NCBI RefSeq assembly: GCF_041146795.1
Contig: NC_135170.1
Span: 9,930,533-9,994,532, forward strand
Length of the DNA stretch: 64,000 nt
Source of the DNA: Maylandia zebra
Lineage: Eukaryota > Chordata > Actinopteri > Cichliformes > Cichlidae
Reading direction: 5' to 3'
The position numbers and the translations under genes are program-made. Numbering within the stretch: position 1 is the stretch's first letter; every line of letters begins with the position of its first letter. The notes under the pieces were generated by a model, which made no database searches, was not told where the DNA came from, and saw nothing but the letters and a program-made list of their open reading frames with translations. Of this stretch, positions 1 through 12,550 are shown piece by piece.

Positions 1-3000
1 AACTTATTAATAAGTTCACCGATGGAGCCACCCTTATAGTCTTAGTGTTCATTCATCTTTATGTGTGTGTCCATGTTAACTAATTTCTTGTTGTTGTTCC
101 GCTCCACTATCCAATCAGAAACAAGCTGTCCGTTTTCACTAGATAAAATAGTTATTTTACCTTTTGTCACACTCAAGAAACGAAAAAAGAGTTAACATAC
201 AACAGTCTGCACAGCTGCAATCAACCCCCGAGTCGTACTGAGGTGGAAACTGAGTTCTGGCACTAATATAGGATGGATAGGAGCGTCACAATATGCCACT
301 TTAGTCAAAAGCTTCAGGCATGCTATATTTGAAAGCCTCTTTATCATTACTGTCTGAAAACAGGCCAGGAAACGGGCCATTATTATTATCTTCAAATGTA
401 AATCTCATTGAAACACATTACGAGCTAAAAGGCTTTTACAAGCTTCCATCTGGTCTAATGTTATGTCTTTTGATGCCTGATAGCAAACAGTCTGAAGCAA
501 AAATAGATATTAGTCAGTGAGTCCTTTGTGGGTACACAGCACACGAGCCAGCTCGCTGGAAGCAGACGGGCAAAATGTAGGTCAGCTCCACCCTCTTTCT
601 TCAACACGGCCCCACCTTGTTTTTTACCCTTCGACGAAATAAGATTTCAAGCAGTGGAGCCTCACATGAACCCCGGGCAAAGCAACGGAAAATGTGGGGT
701 AAAAGTGAAATGGTGGGTGGATGGGGTGGGGGCTGTTAATCCAGAGCAAAGAGAGACTCCAGCAAACAAGGGCATGCTAAAAATTCAGATTTGGCACTCC
801 GAAAATTGTTTCCCCTCCTCCTCCTCCTTTTTTTTTTCCCTCCTGGAAATATCTGCCTAGCTCCAAGAACTCTGACCATATACAGCAGCCTGTGGGATCA
901 AAAATCAACAGACTAAACTGCAGTCACGTGTCTCAGCTGGCTTTGATTCAGCCCCACGAGCTGACTGCAGGAATGTCATGTCTGTGCAGTGACCCCTGTT
1001 AGAAGTGACCGCTATCTATCAGCAGGTTAAATTCATTTTCCACAGTGTTACTGCATGGCCGTCAGTGTGCGTGTTTGGACCACAAACAAAGCCACCTTTT
1101 AAGGAAGAAACAAAGGTGGTATTTGATCTCTGAGCTCGAAAAACAAAACAGACAGAAAAAGAGATGAAGGAGTAATTTATATTGTCTCCTGAGGCGGAAA
1201 TGTGAGTACGGAGTTGGGGGTCATGTAGCAGCTGACTGCATGGCTGTGGATGGGTGACTACAGCCTTCCGTTATGAGTCTGCTGGTTGGGGCAGTGTGTC
1301 ACATGCTGGGCAAAGCACACTTTCTCTCCTTCACACCACTGACAGATGCAGTGCTGTGGTCGTTAGAGGGTGGATGACTGAGAAGTGGATTTTACATACC
1401 GAGGGAAGCTAAATCACAGGTTATGCATCACCAACTGAGCAGTTATGAAAATATTAAGTGGGAGGGAAATGTTTCTGAGGTAATGCTGATGAGTCAACTT
1501 CTTTAAGGTGGTGGCATGCTTTGAAACCTTATGTGAAACTGACTAGATCTGAAGACTTCCTATATTCTTTCTTATATCCATACATCACAGAGACACGATA
1601 ATAACGGGGCTGCACACTGCCCCAAGTCAACATGAAACGTGAGTAAAAAGAAAATGAATCATATAAAGAGAGCAGTGACACAAGGGCGGCAAACAGCAGC
1701 GGGGGGGTCGGCATGACTGCGGTTTGCAGATATGGTACTGAAGATAAACCTCAGAGAAGGGTTTCCATGTGAGATAACTAAAATTTGATCTGAAAGCAGA
1801 AAGGCAAAACAGCATTCTGGGGCCTCTTACACAAGTCGGAGCAAAAAAGCAACTTCTGTTTTAGACTGACGGCACGGAAACGAGCTCTGCTCCACCGAGG
1901 CCTTTGAATGGAAAACAAGAAATCAGAAATACAAACAGACGCTAGAAAGCAAAGGGTTGTTTACGCGGCGTGTGACTGGTGGGACAGCGAAACAGGTCAG
2001 CCGATGAAGCATTACGTGTTTTTTTCTACAGGGTATAATTAAATTCCCATGCACAGACACGCTGACGTCCATCCAGAGACTCAAACCCAAGTTTTGCTCA
2101 CGTTGTCCGCTTTCTTCTTGCATTGTTGACACGCATCCACTCTCGCCGCTCCAGAGGGGGTTGCGATGCAACTGATGCTTCTTTACACGTGCAAAAACAC
2201 CAAATCTATTTCCTTATCCAGTTCCAAATGGGAAAAATCTTTGGTCTAAAGCAGAAAATGTTGAATACAGACTACCTTGCTGGAAAGGTTGGGTTGTGTC
2301 CATCTGTAATTCAATGAAAAGTTTCTTTTTGCTCTTATACTGTTTCAATACTGTGTATACTCACAGACCTGGGTGGGTGCAACTTCTTTTAGGACTTCAC
2401 AAGAGAAAAAAAATATTTGTTTAAAATCAGAAAAGACAGAAATCCAAATTCACTACAGACTGTAGTACTATTCCACAAGCTACATGGTACTGGGGCAAGA
2501 ATAACTAGATTTACAGCCTACAGCTAGCAGCTCTGTAAGGCTGGATCAGACCTGCTCTATGGAGAATTTGTGCTTACGTCCACTAAAATTGGTTGATTTC
2601 AACAAATTTTTTAGTTTAACTAAAATTGATTTCAACCAATTTTAATTAAACTAAAATTGGTAGATTTCAACCAATTTTAGTTGATTAGGGAGGAAGCAAC
2701 AGGTCTTTCTGCCTTGAGGGCATCATCTTTCCAAGTATAGTTAAATCCAAGCAGAAATGAAAAAGGTGGATGCTATAAAATCCCTCATGGTGCTCTAAGA
2801 GCCACAGACAGGTATTTTACAACAAAAATCACCCTAAAAAGATTTAATAATTGATTTAGAACAATTGGAAAACTGTAAGAAGAAAGTTTATGCCTTGTGA
2901 ACATCAGATTGTTGGGCTGGAGCTTTTCCACGTGCTTTATTTTACAGTATTGTGTGATTGAATGATATATCACTCAGAAATCATCACGTCTTTTCCAGTA

Positions 3001-4314
3001 TAAACTCTTGTGTTAGTATTTGCTCAAATACAGGACTTTGAATGCAATCCATTATTATTATTATTACGTGTCCCAAATTACAGACCCTGATTGATTTTGA
3101 TAGTAAGGACCAGTGATAATTCCTGGCCTTTATCTTTAATAGTTTTTGAGATACTTATAATCAAACATTGCTGCAGATTTTTTTCAAAATGTGTCTTGAA
3201 CACTATTTGATATATGAAGCTAAATTTTCACAGCAACCATTCTATATGTTCAAACTTTATACCATTAACTTTTTATGTAAATTAGGCTCATGACAAATGA
3301 TTACATTATAGAAAAATCCCTCTTCTTTAGATGTGCTCAATTGCTGATGATCAGTTTACCAGATGCATCTGATTATCAGCATCTGGCTACAGCTGTGATG
3401 CAGAACTGTGTGACTGTATCAGCCTGTACCTCATTTTTTTAGCTCACAATCAGAGATGCTTTGCTACAGAGTGAAGCAGGAGTGTAATGGAGATTTCCAG
3501 ATCTGTTCCCTTTATAGTGACATCCATATGAACATAAACATGCAATAGCTGCAGGTGCAGAGAGACTGTCCTTTTCACTGACATCTCATCCCTCCCCACA
3601 GTGATGATGGCCTCATAAACAAAGAAATTAACCATGACTGTGGATTCCTCTTAGGCCTCCGTGTGGATCTGGTTTATTGTGCCAGCCAGTCACTCACGCT
3701 CAGACAAGGGCAGGCCTTGTATCTCAGTCCATGTCTCTGTAGGTCACCATCATTTTCGATTACATCGCACCCCCGCCCCACGCCTCCACGGCTTTGAGGA
3801 GCAGCAATCTGTGAAGATGGATGAGGTGCCCGCTGAGGAAACTCACAGAAGGAAATTAAAGGGGATTTAATTGGAATAATGACTTGAGTTCATTAATAAC
3901 ACTTCTAAGTGCAGTCAGTTTACCCACTAGAGCTGTAACTGCAGTCATCAGGGCCAACGGCAGAGCAGGGCGAAGAAAATCATCTTCTGTTTAGTGTTCC
4001 CTCAACATGTTTCGACTTCAAGGCTAACCCCATCCAAGACCAATGAACAAGTTACGGCCTGTCCTAAAAGAATAGTCCATATTATCCAATCACATCAATC
4101 CACTGTATCAGTTACAGAAGCTACTTTCATCACCTCAGCAGGTAGTTGTGTATCCAGCTGGGATCTATATCAATCCCTTATATAAATAAAACATATTATG
4201 TTTCTCAAGTTAAACATAGTTTTAAAAAAATACGTACAAGCCAAAGAAATTATACTTCAACCAGAAACATTTGATCTTCTTTGGAATAGTGTCTATTAAT
4301 AAAGGTTTTCAAAA
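1..4314. other. Intergenic, no gene seen
   Basis: No reading frame here has recognisable family motifs or a convincing chain of splice sites. Short open frames, such as those at 528-860 and 3661-3870, show no domain features. The one structured element is an AT-rich tandem palindromic repeat at 2582-2681, listed separately. The stretch could hold distant enhancers or untranslated exons of a gene outside the window, but nothing in the sequence shows it. Confidence 0.6.
2582..2681. repeat. Tandem AT-rich palindromic repeat, about 3 units
   Basis: Three successive units of roughly 32-38 bp each begin ACTAAAATTG and pass through GATTTCAAC. The last unit is a perfect inverted repeat with 11-bp arms (2650-2660 and 2671-2681) around a 10-bp spacer. 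The other two units are imperfect palindromes of the same sequence. It may be remnant termini of a small transposon or a local satellite. Confidence 0.75.
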
Positions 4315-4392
4315 AGTTGATTCTGTTCATCTGGACGTAACGTTTTCAGTGGGAGAAACGTTTCATTGCTCATCCAGGTGACTTCTCCGGGG
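4315..4392 (+). repeat. Dispersed repeat, copy 1 (inverted match to 52298-52376)
   Basis: A segment of about 75 bp containing CTGTTCATCTGGACGTAACG and GTGGGAGAAACGTTTC, followed by CATCCAGGTGACTTCT, recurs almost unchanged on the opposite strand inside slc44a2 intron 4. I recognise the sequence as a common teleost dispersed repeat but cannot assign its family. It stops just before the LINE fragment that follows. Confidence 0.8.
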
Positions 4393-4445
4393 GATTTCCT
4401 TACCTGGATGATTGAGCATGCATCAAAACATTAATAAAGGTTATA

Positions 4446-5848
4446 TGTATATATGGAGCATCTGGGACTCAGCTCATCTATGTGTCAGTGGATCTCCAAC
4501 TTCCTAACTGGCAGACCACAGGCAGTAAGGATGGGCGGACATGTCTCAGCCTCCACCACTCAGCACTGGAGCCCCCCAGGGGTGTGTTCTGAGCCCCCTG
4601 CTGTACTCTTTGTACACATATGACTGTGTGGCCACTACCAGCTCCACCACCATCATCAAGTTTGCTGACGACACCGTCGTGGTGGGCCTGATCTCTGATA
4701 ACAACGAGACGGCCTACCTGAAGGAGATTAGGAATCTGGAGAACTGGTGCCAGAGGAACAACCTCCTTCTAAACGTCAGTAAGACAAAGGAGCTGATAGT
4801 GGACTTCAGCACTAAGCAGGAGAGGAACTACCAGACCCCCGTCATCAACGAGTGCCCAGTGGAGAGAGTGGACAGCTTCAAATACCTCGGAGTTCACATC
4901 ACGCAGGACCTGTCATGGTCCTGTCACATCAACACCGTGGTGAAAAAGGCCCGACAGCGTCTCTACCACCTCAGACGCTTGAGAGACTTCCAACTGCCCT
5001 CCAAGGTGCTCAGGAACTTTTACTCGTGCACCATAGAGAGCATCCTGGCGGGAAACATCTTAACCTGGTTCGGGAACAGCACCATGCAGGACAGACGAGC
5101 TCTACAGAGGGTTGTGCGGTCAGCTGAGCGCACCATCCGCTCCGAGCTCCCTGACCTGCACTCAATCTACAGCAGGCGGTGCTGGACTAAGGCCAGGAAG
5201 ATCGTGAAGGACCTCAGCCATCCCAACAACAGACTGTTCTCTCTGTTGAGGTCAGGAAAGCGATTCCGCTCCCTGAAGACCAACACAGAGAGACTGAGGA
5301 GGAGCTTCTTCCCGCAGGCGATACGGTCTCTCAATCACACCACCACACAGTACTGACCCACACATACAGTTCTTACACACACACTGGACTTTCTGGACTT
5401 TGGTTTTGCACAACACTGGTCACTATATTCTTCATTTCCGGTTAATACTTGTACAGCTGCTGTTATTGTGTATATATTTATTTATATTTAGATTTCTTCA
5501 TACATTCTTATATATTTCTATACTGTGTATTGTGTATTTTGTTGTACAGTTATTTTATTTTCAACTTTAATTTATATATTTATCTTTATCTTATTCTTCC
5601 CAGTTAAATTTACCCTTCATTCTAATTTGTGTTGTACAGTTATTTCATTTTTAACCTTAATTTATATTTTATTCCTTCCTAGTTAAATTTACCCTTTTTA
5701 ATTTTTCATATTTATTTCCTATCTTATTCATAGCCTTTTCCTTTTTTGTTTTCTTTAGGTCACGAGCAGTTGTCCAAGCATTTCACTACATATCGTACTG
5801 TGTATGACTGTGTACGTGACAAATAAAATTTGAATTTGAATTTGATGT
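4446..5848 (+). mobile_element. 5'-truncated non-LTR retrotransposon (LINE, CR1/L2/Rex1-like)
   Basis: The element contains the C-terminal half of a LINE reverse transcriptase (4541-5356) and an AT-rich 3' UTR. It ends in ACAAATAAAATTTGAATTTG-type short tandem repeats at 5818-5844, the typical 3' tail of fish CR1/L2-clade LINEs. The endonuclease domain and the N-terminal RT motifs are missing, so this is a dead, 5'-truncated insertion. The exact clade was not tested. Confidence 0.88.
4541..5356 (+). CDS. LINE reverse transcriptase, C-terminal fragment
   Basis: This is an open frame of 271 codons without internal stops. It carries the LINE RT signatures GAPQGCVLSPLLYSLY (residues 10-25) and KFADDTVVVG (around residues 40-49). 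The FADD catalytic aspartates are at 4661-4672. The downstream KYLGVHI motif and the thumb-like region ending in ...RSFFPQAIRSLN are typical of CR1/L2-type fish LINE proteins. The first methionine lies inside the domain, so this is not a native start; the full protein also had an upstream endonuclease. The intact frame points to a fairly recent insertion. It is unlikely to be expressed as a host gene. Confidence 0.88.
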   Translation: MSQPPPLSTGAPQGCVLSPLLYSLYTYDCVATTSSTTIIKFADDTVVVGLISDNNETAYLKEIRNLENWCQRNNLLLNVSKTKELIVDFSTKQERNYQTPVINECPVERVDSFKYLGVHITQDLSWSCHINTVVKKARQRLYHLRRLRDFQLPSKVLRNFYSCTIESILAGNILTWFGNSTMQDRRALQRVVRSAERTIRSELPDLHSIYSRRCWTKARKIVKDLSHPNNRLFSLLRSGKRFRSLKTNTERLRRSFFPQAIRSLNHTTTQY

Positions 5849-7318
5849 TTAGATAAATGGCATATTAGAAGCGTGAGGTAGGTTTTAAACACTGCAAAGC
5901 TTCCTGATTGTCTAATCCTTATGTGGAGTTCCACTTCTCAGCTATTTCAACACAGAATAAATCAATCCACAGCAAGAAAAATCATCCACACATGAACTCA
6001 CGAACTCGTGACTCCCGGGACTCCCCTAGGAGCAGACCCAAACACAAGTCTCCACGAGTCTGCCAAAAAAAAAAGAAAGAAAGAAAATGTAAAAATCAAT
6101 GATTTTGAATCAGAGTTTTGCACAGCAAAGACAGCTTTTAATGAAAAGAGTCTCATACAGCTGTGAATCATGGTGGTTGAAACATGATGGTTTCAATGAC
6201 TGTGTGGTTTGCAAACAATGACTGAACTATGACTTCTTTATATCAAAGAATGATTGAAGATAGTGCTAAAAAACTGCAACGGACAGAGGGCAACGATCTG
6301 AAACATAGAAGCAAACGCAGGAAGAAATGGCAAAGGGAAGAACTTAAAGATTTTGAGAAAAAAATACACATTTTATCCAACTAAAGTGCTGTGGGAGGAT
6401 CTGAAACTGATCATATTTGGGGTGAAATAAAAACACTTTAACATCTTGTAACCAAACCAATAAAGCAATAAAGTAGCCTCATATGGAAACCTAATGCCGT
6501 GTGCATTTGCATCTGTTCTTTTCTAAGTGGTTATTGTTCACTCAGTAATCTGAAAAACCTTGGAGAGATATCTTCTATTATCTCTAACATAGAGACAGCA
6601 GGTCTGTATGATTTCACAGCAGGAGTTTGGCCAAATATCACCACTCAGGTTCCGTTTAGATGAAATTCATGTCGTGTGTGGCATTTGAAACACAGAGAAG
6701 AGCAGTTTTTAGATAAAAGGAAACAATCATTGATATAAATTCACACGGACTAGCTCACACAGGCCTGGTACAACCTCCTCCTCATGGCCTCATTACAGAA
6801 TAGCCAGCTTATCAACTTGCATAATGGAAATAATAGCAATAAGAGATTAGCTGATTTGATTAACGAACTGAGATAAACAAACTGCAGCTAACTTCAAACA
6901 GGGGAGCCGTGAAAATGAGTGCACATTAAACCCATATTGCTTTGTCCACTTCTGACATTACTTATGAGCTGTGGGTGACATAAAATTAAACTTTAATAAT
7001 AAGTATAGACAACAAATGACAGCTATGTTACTGCCATTTATTAGGGTGTTTGTTCTGTATTGGGTTTTATAGCACTTTAGCTCCAAGGCATGGCTGATAT
7101 CTGGGCAATGAGCAAATGTCACATATTTATCATGTTTGTAACAACTCTATGACCTCGGTGCATGGATACAAAATAATAAAGTGATGCAATAAAACCCCTA
7201 GAAGGCAGTTTGATGGAAGCGTTGAGTGGGTCAGTGATGTATCATTACAACACTATTTACACTCGGCATTAAAAAGCAATTTCATATAGAGATCCTGTCT
7301 GGATAAGTACAGATGTAC
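5849..7318. other. Intergenic, no gene seen
   Basis: AT-rich unique-looking DNA with short purine runs around 6066-6088. No domain-bearing frame, RNA gene or intact mobile element was recognised. Confidence 0.5.
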
Positions 7319-7670
7319 ACTCACTGGCCACTTTATTAATTACCCCTTGTCAGAACTGGGTTGGAAGTGCGTTTGCCTTCTCAACTTCCTTCATTCTTTA
7401 CAGCATAAATTCAACAAGGTGCTGAAAACATTCCTCAGAGATTTTGGTCTGTGTTGTCATGACAGCATCACACAGTACCTGCAGATTTGTTAGCTGTATC
7501 CAGTTCCACCGCATCCCAAAGCTGCTCTATTGTAATGATGAGATGTGGTGACTGTGGAGGTCATTTGAGTGCAGTGAACTGGCTTTCACGTTTAAGAAAC
7601 AAAGCTTAAGATGATCTGAGCTTTGTGACATGGTCAGCAACAATACTCAGGTAGGCTGTGGTATTTTAAA
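7319..7670 (-). mobile_element. Tc1-like DNA transposon, partial copy A
   Basis: The left edge reads CTCACTGGCCACTTTATTAA, the terminus of a common teleost Tc1-like family. It is followed by reverse-strand transposase sequence, including the stretch that encodes the LNPIE-like motif region (CATCCCAAAGCTGCTCTATT at 7513-7532). Homology fades after about 7670, where the copy gives way to unrelated sequence. It is heavily mutated and cannot encode transposase. Confidence 0.75.
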
Positions 7671-8044
7671 GATTAATTGTATTTTGCTTTAATACTTGAA
7701 CAAATCGTTTGCCTTGTGTGAATCCTGGGTGTACCTGGGGCATAAAAGGCTTGTTTTGTGAAGTTTAAAGGAGCTTGTGTACCGCAGATCTAATCATCGC
7801 AGTGACGTTAGTCGATGCAAAGCTTGAGCTAGTTGATAATAATCATTTGTACAGTTAAAGCCCCAGAAAGTATTTGCAAAGATTAGCCGCACTATGAGGT
7901 GACACGCTTGTTATGTGTTATGTTTTTGAACTTGGGAAGGAAATGAGAGCATATCTGATTCCCTTCTGCTCCTGATCCTCTACGTTATATCCTAAAAACT
8001 ATGCAGTTTTGTCCTTTTTCCTTTTTTTTCGTTTTGATTACTAA

Positions 8045-8935
8045 AAACTAGAAAAGTGCAAAACAAAGGAAGCTTCTTTTTAAATCCAGGATTTAGTGTG
8101 CTTTACAGCGCTGTATCTAAAGGTTCATATTAAACACTTTTGTCACCTATATTTCTCTCAGTGTTTTCTTCTACCAAACTTGGCGTAGCCATAGGATGCT
8201 AATCTCCTGTTCCACCACATCCCAAAGGTGCTCTAATGGATTGAGATCTGGTGACTGTGGAGACCAGTACAGTACAGTACAGAGACCTGATTGTCATGTT
8301 GAAGAAACCAGTTTGTGATAATCTGAGCTTTGCAACATGGTCTGTTATCCTACTGGAAACAGCCATCAGAAGATGTGTACACACTGTTGGCATGGTCAGC
8401 AACAATACTCGGGTAGCCTGTGATGTTTAAATGATGCTTATTTGGTACAAAGGGGCCGAAAGCGTGGCAGATAAGTAACCCCCACACCATTACACCACCA
8501 GCAGCCTGAACTGTTGATACAAGGCAGGATTGATCCATTCATTCATGCTGTTTATGCCAAATTGTGACCTTACCATCCAAATGTTTCAGCAGAAACCATG
8601 ATTCATCAGACCACCGGTGTTTGCTTTGTTTTAACGAGTGGTTATTTAAGTTACTGTTTCCTTCCTTCTATTTTCTCTTTTTCTACTCCCTATAAACTCT
8701 AGAGATGGTTGTGTGAGAAAATCCTTGTGCTTCTGAAATACTCATCTGGCACCAGCAACCGTGCCAGGCTGAAAGTCACTTAAATCCCCTTTCTTCTCTG
8801 ATCCTCAGTTTGAACTTTACCAAATATATGCACTCAAATGTTTGAGCTGCTGCCCTGTGACTGGCTCATTAAATATTTGCATTAACAAGCAGCAACAGGT
8901 GTACCTAATAACGTGGCCAATGTGTGTGTAAATGC
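8045..8935 (-). mobile_element. Tc1-like DNA transposon, partial copy B
   Basis: Reverse-strand transposase-derived sequence runs from about 8193 to 8640. It includes the region of the DDE catalytic core around ATTGAGATCTGGTGACTGTG and the ACACCATTACACCACCAGCA stretch. The right terminus at about 8890-8925 reads GGTGTACCTAATAACGTGGC, matching the inverted terminus of copy A. Frames are broken, with only short open pieces such as 8199-8405. At 8045-8193 the copy continues into a sequence that is also attached to the copy at 19752-21005 (see findings). Confidence 0.78.
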
Positions 8936-9762
8936 AAGTAGTAAACCCACACAGTGTGGTCAGAGAACAATGTGGTAAGACAGGCCACATCTGGAGTAGC
9001 TCCCCGGAGGGTAACTCGTGCTGACACTGGAGATCGGCTCACTGTGGTCAGAGTCTGAACCTGTCCTCAGAACATCTGCTGAATGTGACCGGGCCAACCA
9101 TGACACACCACATTGTGAAACTGCTTGTCAAAAGCACCGCATTCTTAGCACTCACTTGTACATTCATTAAACATTTAATTCTGTCTCGTCCTTGCGTTCA
9201 TATTCTCGAAGACGGTACTGCGCAAGAGACCGACATGCATACATATAATGCCACATGACCTAATCAAAATCCTTCTTAATGATTACTTTTCTTTTACCTT
9301 TAGCTTGTCTTGAACTGGGGGAGAGTCAGACACTATGTATAAAATTATGTATAAAATGATTTATTATATGTCAAATCTGCCCTAACCGCCATTCACAGCA
9401 CAGTAACCTGCCCGTGCTATGCCAGCCAAAGCAATACATGCAGAGCACGTGCCCCTCCCTCTAGGTCAAACTGTTCCTTTAAGTAGTTCATACAGTTAGC
9501 GGCATGCAGCCAAGTGCACAACAGCACGTACACATTCACACCCGGCGCATGAGTCTAACTGGCACAAGTGAGACTGGCCTCGCCGTGCTCTCTGATGCAA
9601 TCTTTGTTTCCAAACAAAAGACTTCAACTTTCTGTTTCACTTTAATGCTGCTGCTAACGAGTTGCAGTCTGATGACTTGATTAAAGCAAGAAACTCTTGA
9701 CCTTGCTGCAGCGAAGGAGACCTGGTGGATCTGTAGTGCTGTGGGGGCCATGGTGTTTGAAG
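8936..9762. other. Intergenic, no gene seen
   Basis: Unique-looking sequence between the Tc1-like copy and the piggyBac-like MITE. The open frame at 9536-9751 on the minus strand shows no family motif. Confidence 0.5.
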
Positions 9763-10109
9763 TTAACCCTGTAAGACCGAACCCATCAAAAAATAGCCAG
9801 AAAATTCAGATTTTTTGGCACCGAGATGTTTATTAACCCTTATAACAAATTCCACAAAAAATGTCCTATATCATGTTGTGTATGATATATTTTTATCATA
9901 TATTTATCATACGGTATATTTTTTGTATCACATTTGATACATTGGGTGTTTTTGGCAACTTTTTGTTAACAACAATGATCATTTAAGACAAAAAAAATGA
10001 GTTTTCTCCATAATATTTTGAAATTATGGCAAGTATTGATCATGTTGATGTGATAGGGGTCTCAGAAACTCATGTTCCAAATATGATATCGAGGGAATAA
10101 CAGGGTTAA
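9763..10109. mobile_element. piggyBac-like MITE 1
   Basis: A 347-bp AT-rich block is bounded on both sides by TTAA (9763-9766 and 10106-10109). The inner ends read CCCTGTAAGACC on the left and ...GGGAATAACAGGG on the right, i.e. short inverted ends beginning CCCTGT. TTAA targets with CCC...GGG termini are the hallmark of piggyBac-type transposition. There is no transposase frame, so it is non-autonomous. The internal sequence is rich in TATATTTATCATA-like stretches. Confidence 0.72.
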
Positions 10110-12550
10110 AGTTACATCAGGATAATGATAAGTCCATTATCCTCATTTTAGTGCAGGAACACATTGATAGCATTTAAGTATTTCAGTGTTTTATGAAAAC
10201 CCCATATCATGGCTTTCAACTAACACCTGCATAGTCACAGCAACATTTTAGTCCTGCTCCCTGAGTTTAGTTCATTCTGAAGAAGTGAATCACTGCACGA
10301 ACTCACCCACCCATCCACCCACATATACACGTACACACAACTGCAAGGAAAAAGCACACAAACACACACAAGCATATGTACATACACCTAGACTTTATTA
10401 ATGATCAAATCAAAGTCTTATCTCCCTGCTCACAGCAGAAGTACCAGTGTGAACAGTGCAAACACCCACAGACATATATTATGGTCCTCTATAGCTTCTG
10501 GGAAAAGAAAGACCAAATGCGTGCGCGCTTGCTTTGGTGCCACGTGAGTTCCTGGTTAAGTAGGTCAGTCAGTAAGTCAGGAGTGGCAGGGAAGGAGTTC
10601 ACAAACACGAGCTAACTCCATTACCTCACATAGTGGATTAGTGTCAACAGGCCCATCCATCTGTCTACAGCCATCTTGGCTCAAGTGACCATGAGAAGAG
10701 CAGCAGGGGTTTGTGTACCTGTCCCCCGGTTCGGCCAAATTAAGCCACACAGATAACCTGTAAGCTGTGCACGCAAACATCCACATGAGGGAACGTGCGG
10801 TCAGCAGTGCACCGAGTCAGGCTGGTGAAGTTACACCTGTGGCAATCGATGCTGAGTTAGAGCAAACAGGCGGCTGACACAAAGCAACACATCCTGTTTG
10901 CTGTGTAGTGTGTCAAAGTATGAACCGGGAGAAAACAACAAAAAGAAGGTGGAGAAGGTGGGGGTGGGGGGGAGGGTGGCTTCCTGGTGCAATAACCTCA
11001 TAAACAACCCTCCAGGAGTGTTTTGACTGCTGACTGAAACATATACAGGAAGTGTCCAATTGCAGCGTCTCTGGTAAAGCCAGCAAGAGGCTAAACGTTT
11101 TTTAATCTGTATGTAATGAGGAAGTTCTCTGGTTTAAAGTGTTTCATTACTTTCGTAACAAAACAAAGTACAACTTCATGAACACAGAAAGGGTTGTCTT
11201 TTTTCTTCTCACAGAAACACAGAGCTGACATTCAAGTTCTTGGTGTGCCTATTTATAAATCCATCAGATACAGTACAGCAATTACTTTTATCTCCGTCAC
11301 TTCTAAAAATATTTGTCTCTTTAGCCTCTAAACATGCCCCTACGTGTTAGCAGACACTGTCACTGTCTGCTGTGTAGAGTGGAACTGCAACTGTAAGGTT
11401 TGTGGCAATGCAAAGAGTCTGCAACATACAAGCTGTCATTCACTGTTAGTAAGACAATAAATAAGTACATGAATGAATATATGGATTGTATACACTTTAA
11501 AAGCACACCTCGTATTCTGTTATCACAATAAACTGTGATAACAGTGAGAATTTGGTGAATTTCACTGTTTTGTTGATAAAAGACCCGTTTACCTTGTCTT
11601 TCTTTTGATCTTTCTCTTCTGCAACTGAAAGTAAACTATGACTGGCATCCTGTTAGTCACTCTCATTTTTCGGGTGAATAAGATTTTCCAGTTAAGAAGA
11701 CTTTGAGCCTGCGTACTTTACATTCATAATTTGTTTTGATGGTAACAGTTTCTAGTACATTGCCTGGAGTTCGAAAACTTTAAAACAATCAAGTTCCAAA
11801 AGCATCTACAGTTTCTATTTGAAGGAATAAATCTCCGAATAGTGCGTGTTAGTGCCAGAATACAAGCAGTCACATAACAAAAGAACCTTGTTTCTTCTGT
11901 GAGCATGTGGCTTCTGCCAGTGCTAGAGTTTGACGTGCATCAGTTGCATTATTTTTATTCACCAACTTTTCCTAGAATTGTAAGATCAAGACTTCTTGCT
12001 TAAATGTTCCCATGCGTTCCAACCTCTGAGGCCTAGAGCGGTTAGTTGGCATGCATTTGCCAATTTATCCAGCAAACCCCCAAGCAGCAGAGGAACTTCA
12101 CCTTCAAAGTAAAAGGTGTGCCTTACCACTAAAACAACAAGTTCTGCTTTTGAAAGTAAACAATCTCCAGATGCACTTTTTATAGTTTCACTACAGCTCA
12201 GCAAGTGGTTGGCAACTGTTTGCAGACAATTTGGCATCTTCAATGCAAGAAGAGACCCCAGAAAACTGCTCACGACCAAAGTAATCATAACGAGGTTTTC
12301 AGTGCATCACTGTATACTACGGTTGGACGATTGGACAAATTTATCGACCATCGACGACAGGCTGAGCTGTTCACCGATCGTTTTTACAAGAGGGATTTAT
12401 TTATTTTCCAATGAGTAAGTTTGCTTATAATGTTCGTCGAAGCTAAGAGAAGCAGTCAACGAAAAAAACAATGGGGCTGTTTTAATGGTACCCTCTTCCA
12501 GCTGCGAACAAATGCACCCTCCTTAGAGTGCGTGATTCATTTACTCAAAC
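10110..12550. other. Intergenic, no gene seen
   Basis: No supported gene. Contents include a CCCACCCATCCACC-type simple repeat at about 10307-10322, and a G-rich tract at 10948-10979 with several runs of 3-7 G that could form a quadruplex. Open frames at 11986-12288 (minus) and 12116-12418 (plus) lack motifs. The stretch from about 12320 may belong to the decayed hAT element that follows. Confidence 0.5.

Noticed and set aside
3661..3870. Possible exon with acceptor TCTCTGTAG before GTCACCATCATTTTCG
   Set aside because: The frame ends after about 24 codons, no partner exon was found, and the peptide matches no family I know.
11986..12418. Overlapping 100-codon frames on both strands
   Set aside because: Opposite-strand shadows of one another with no motif; possibly part of the decayed hAT region but not supportable as genes.
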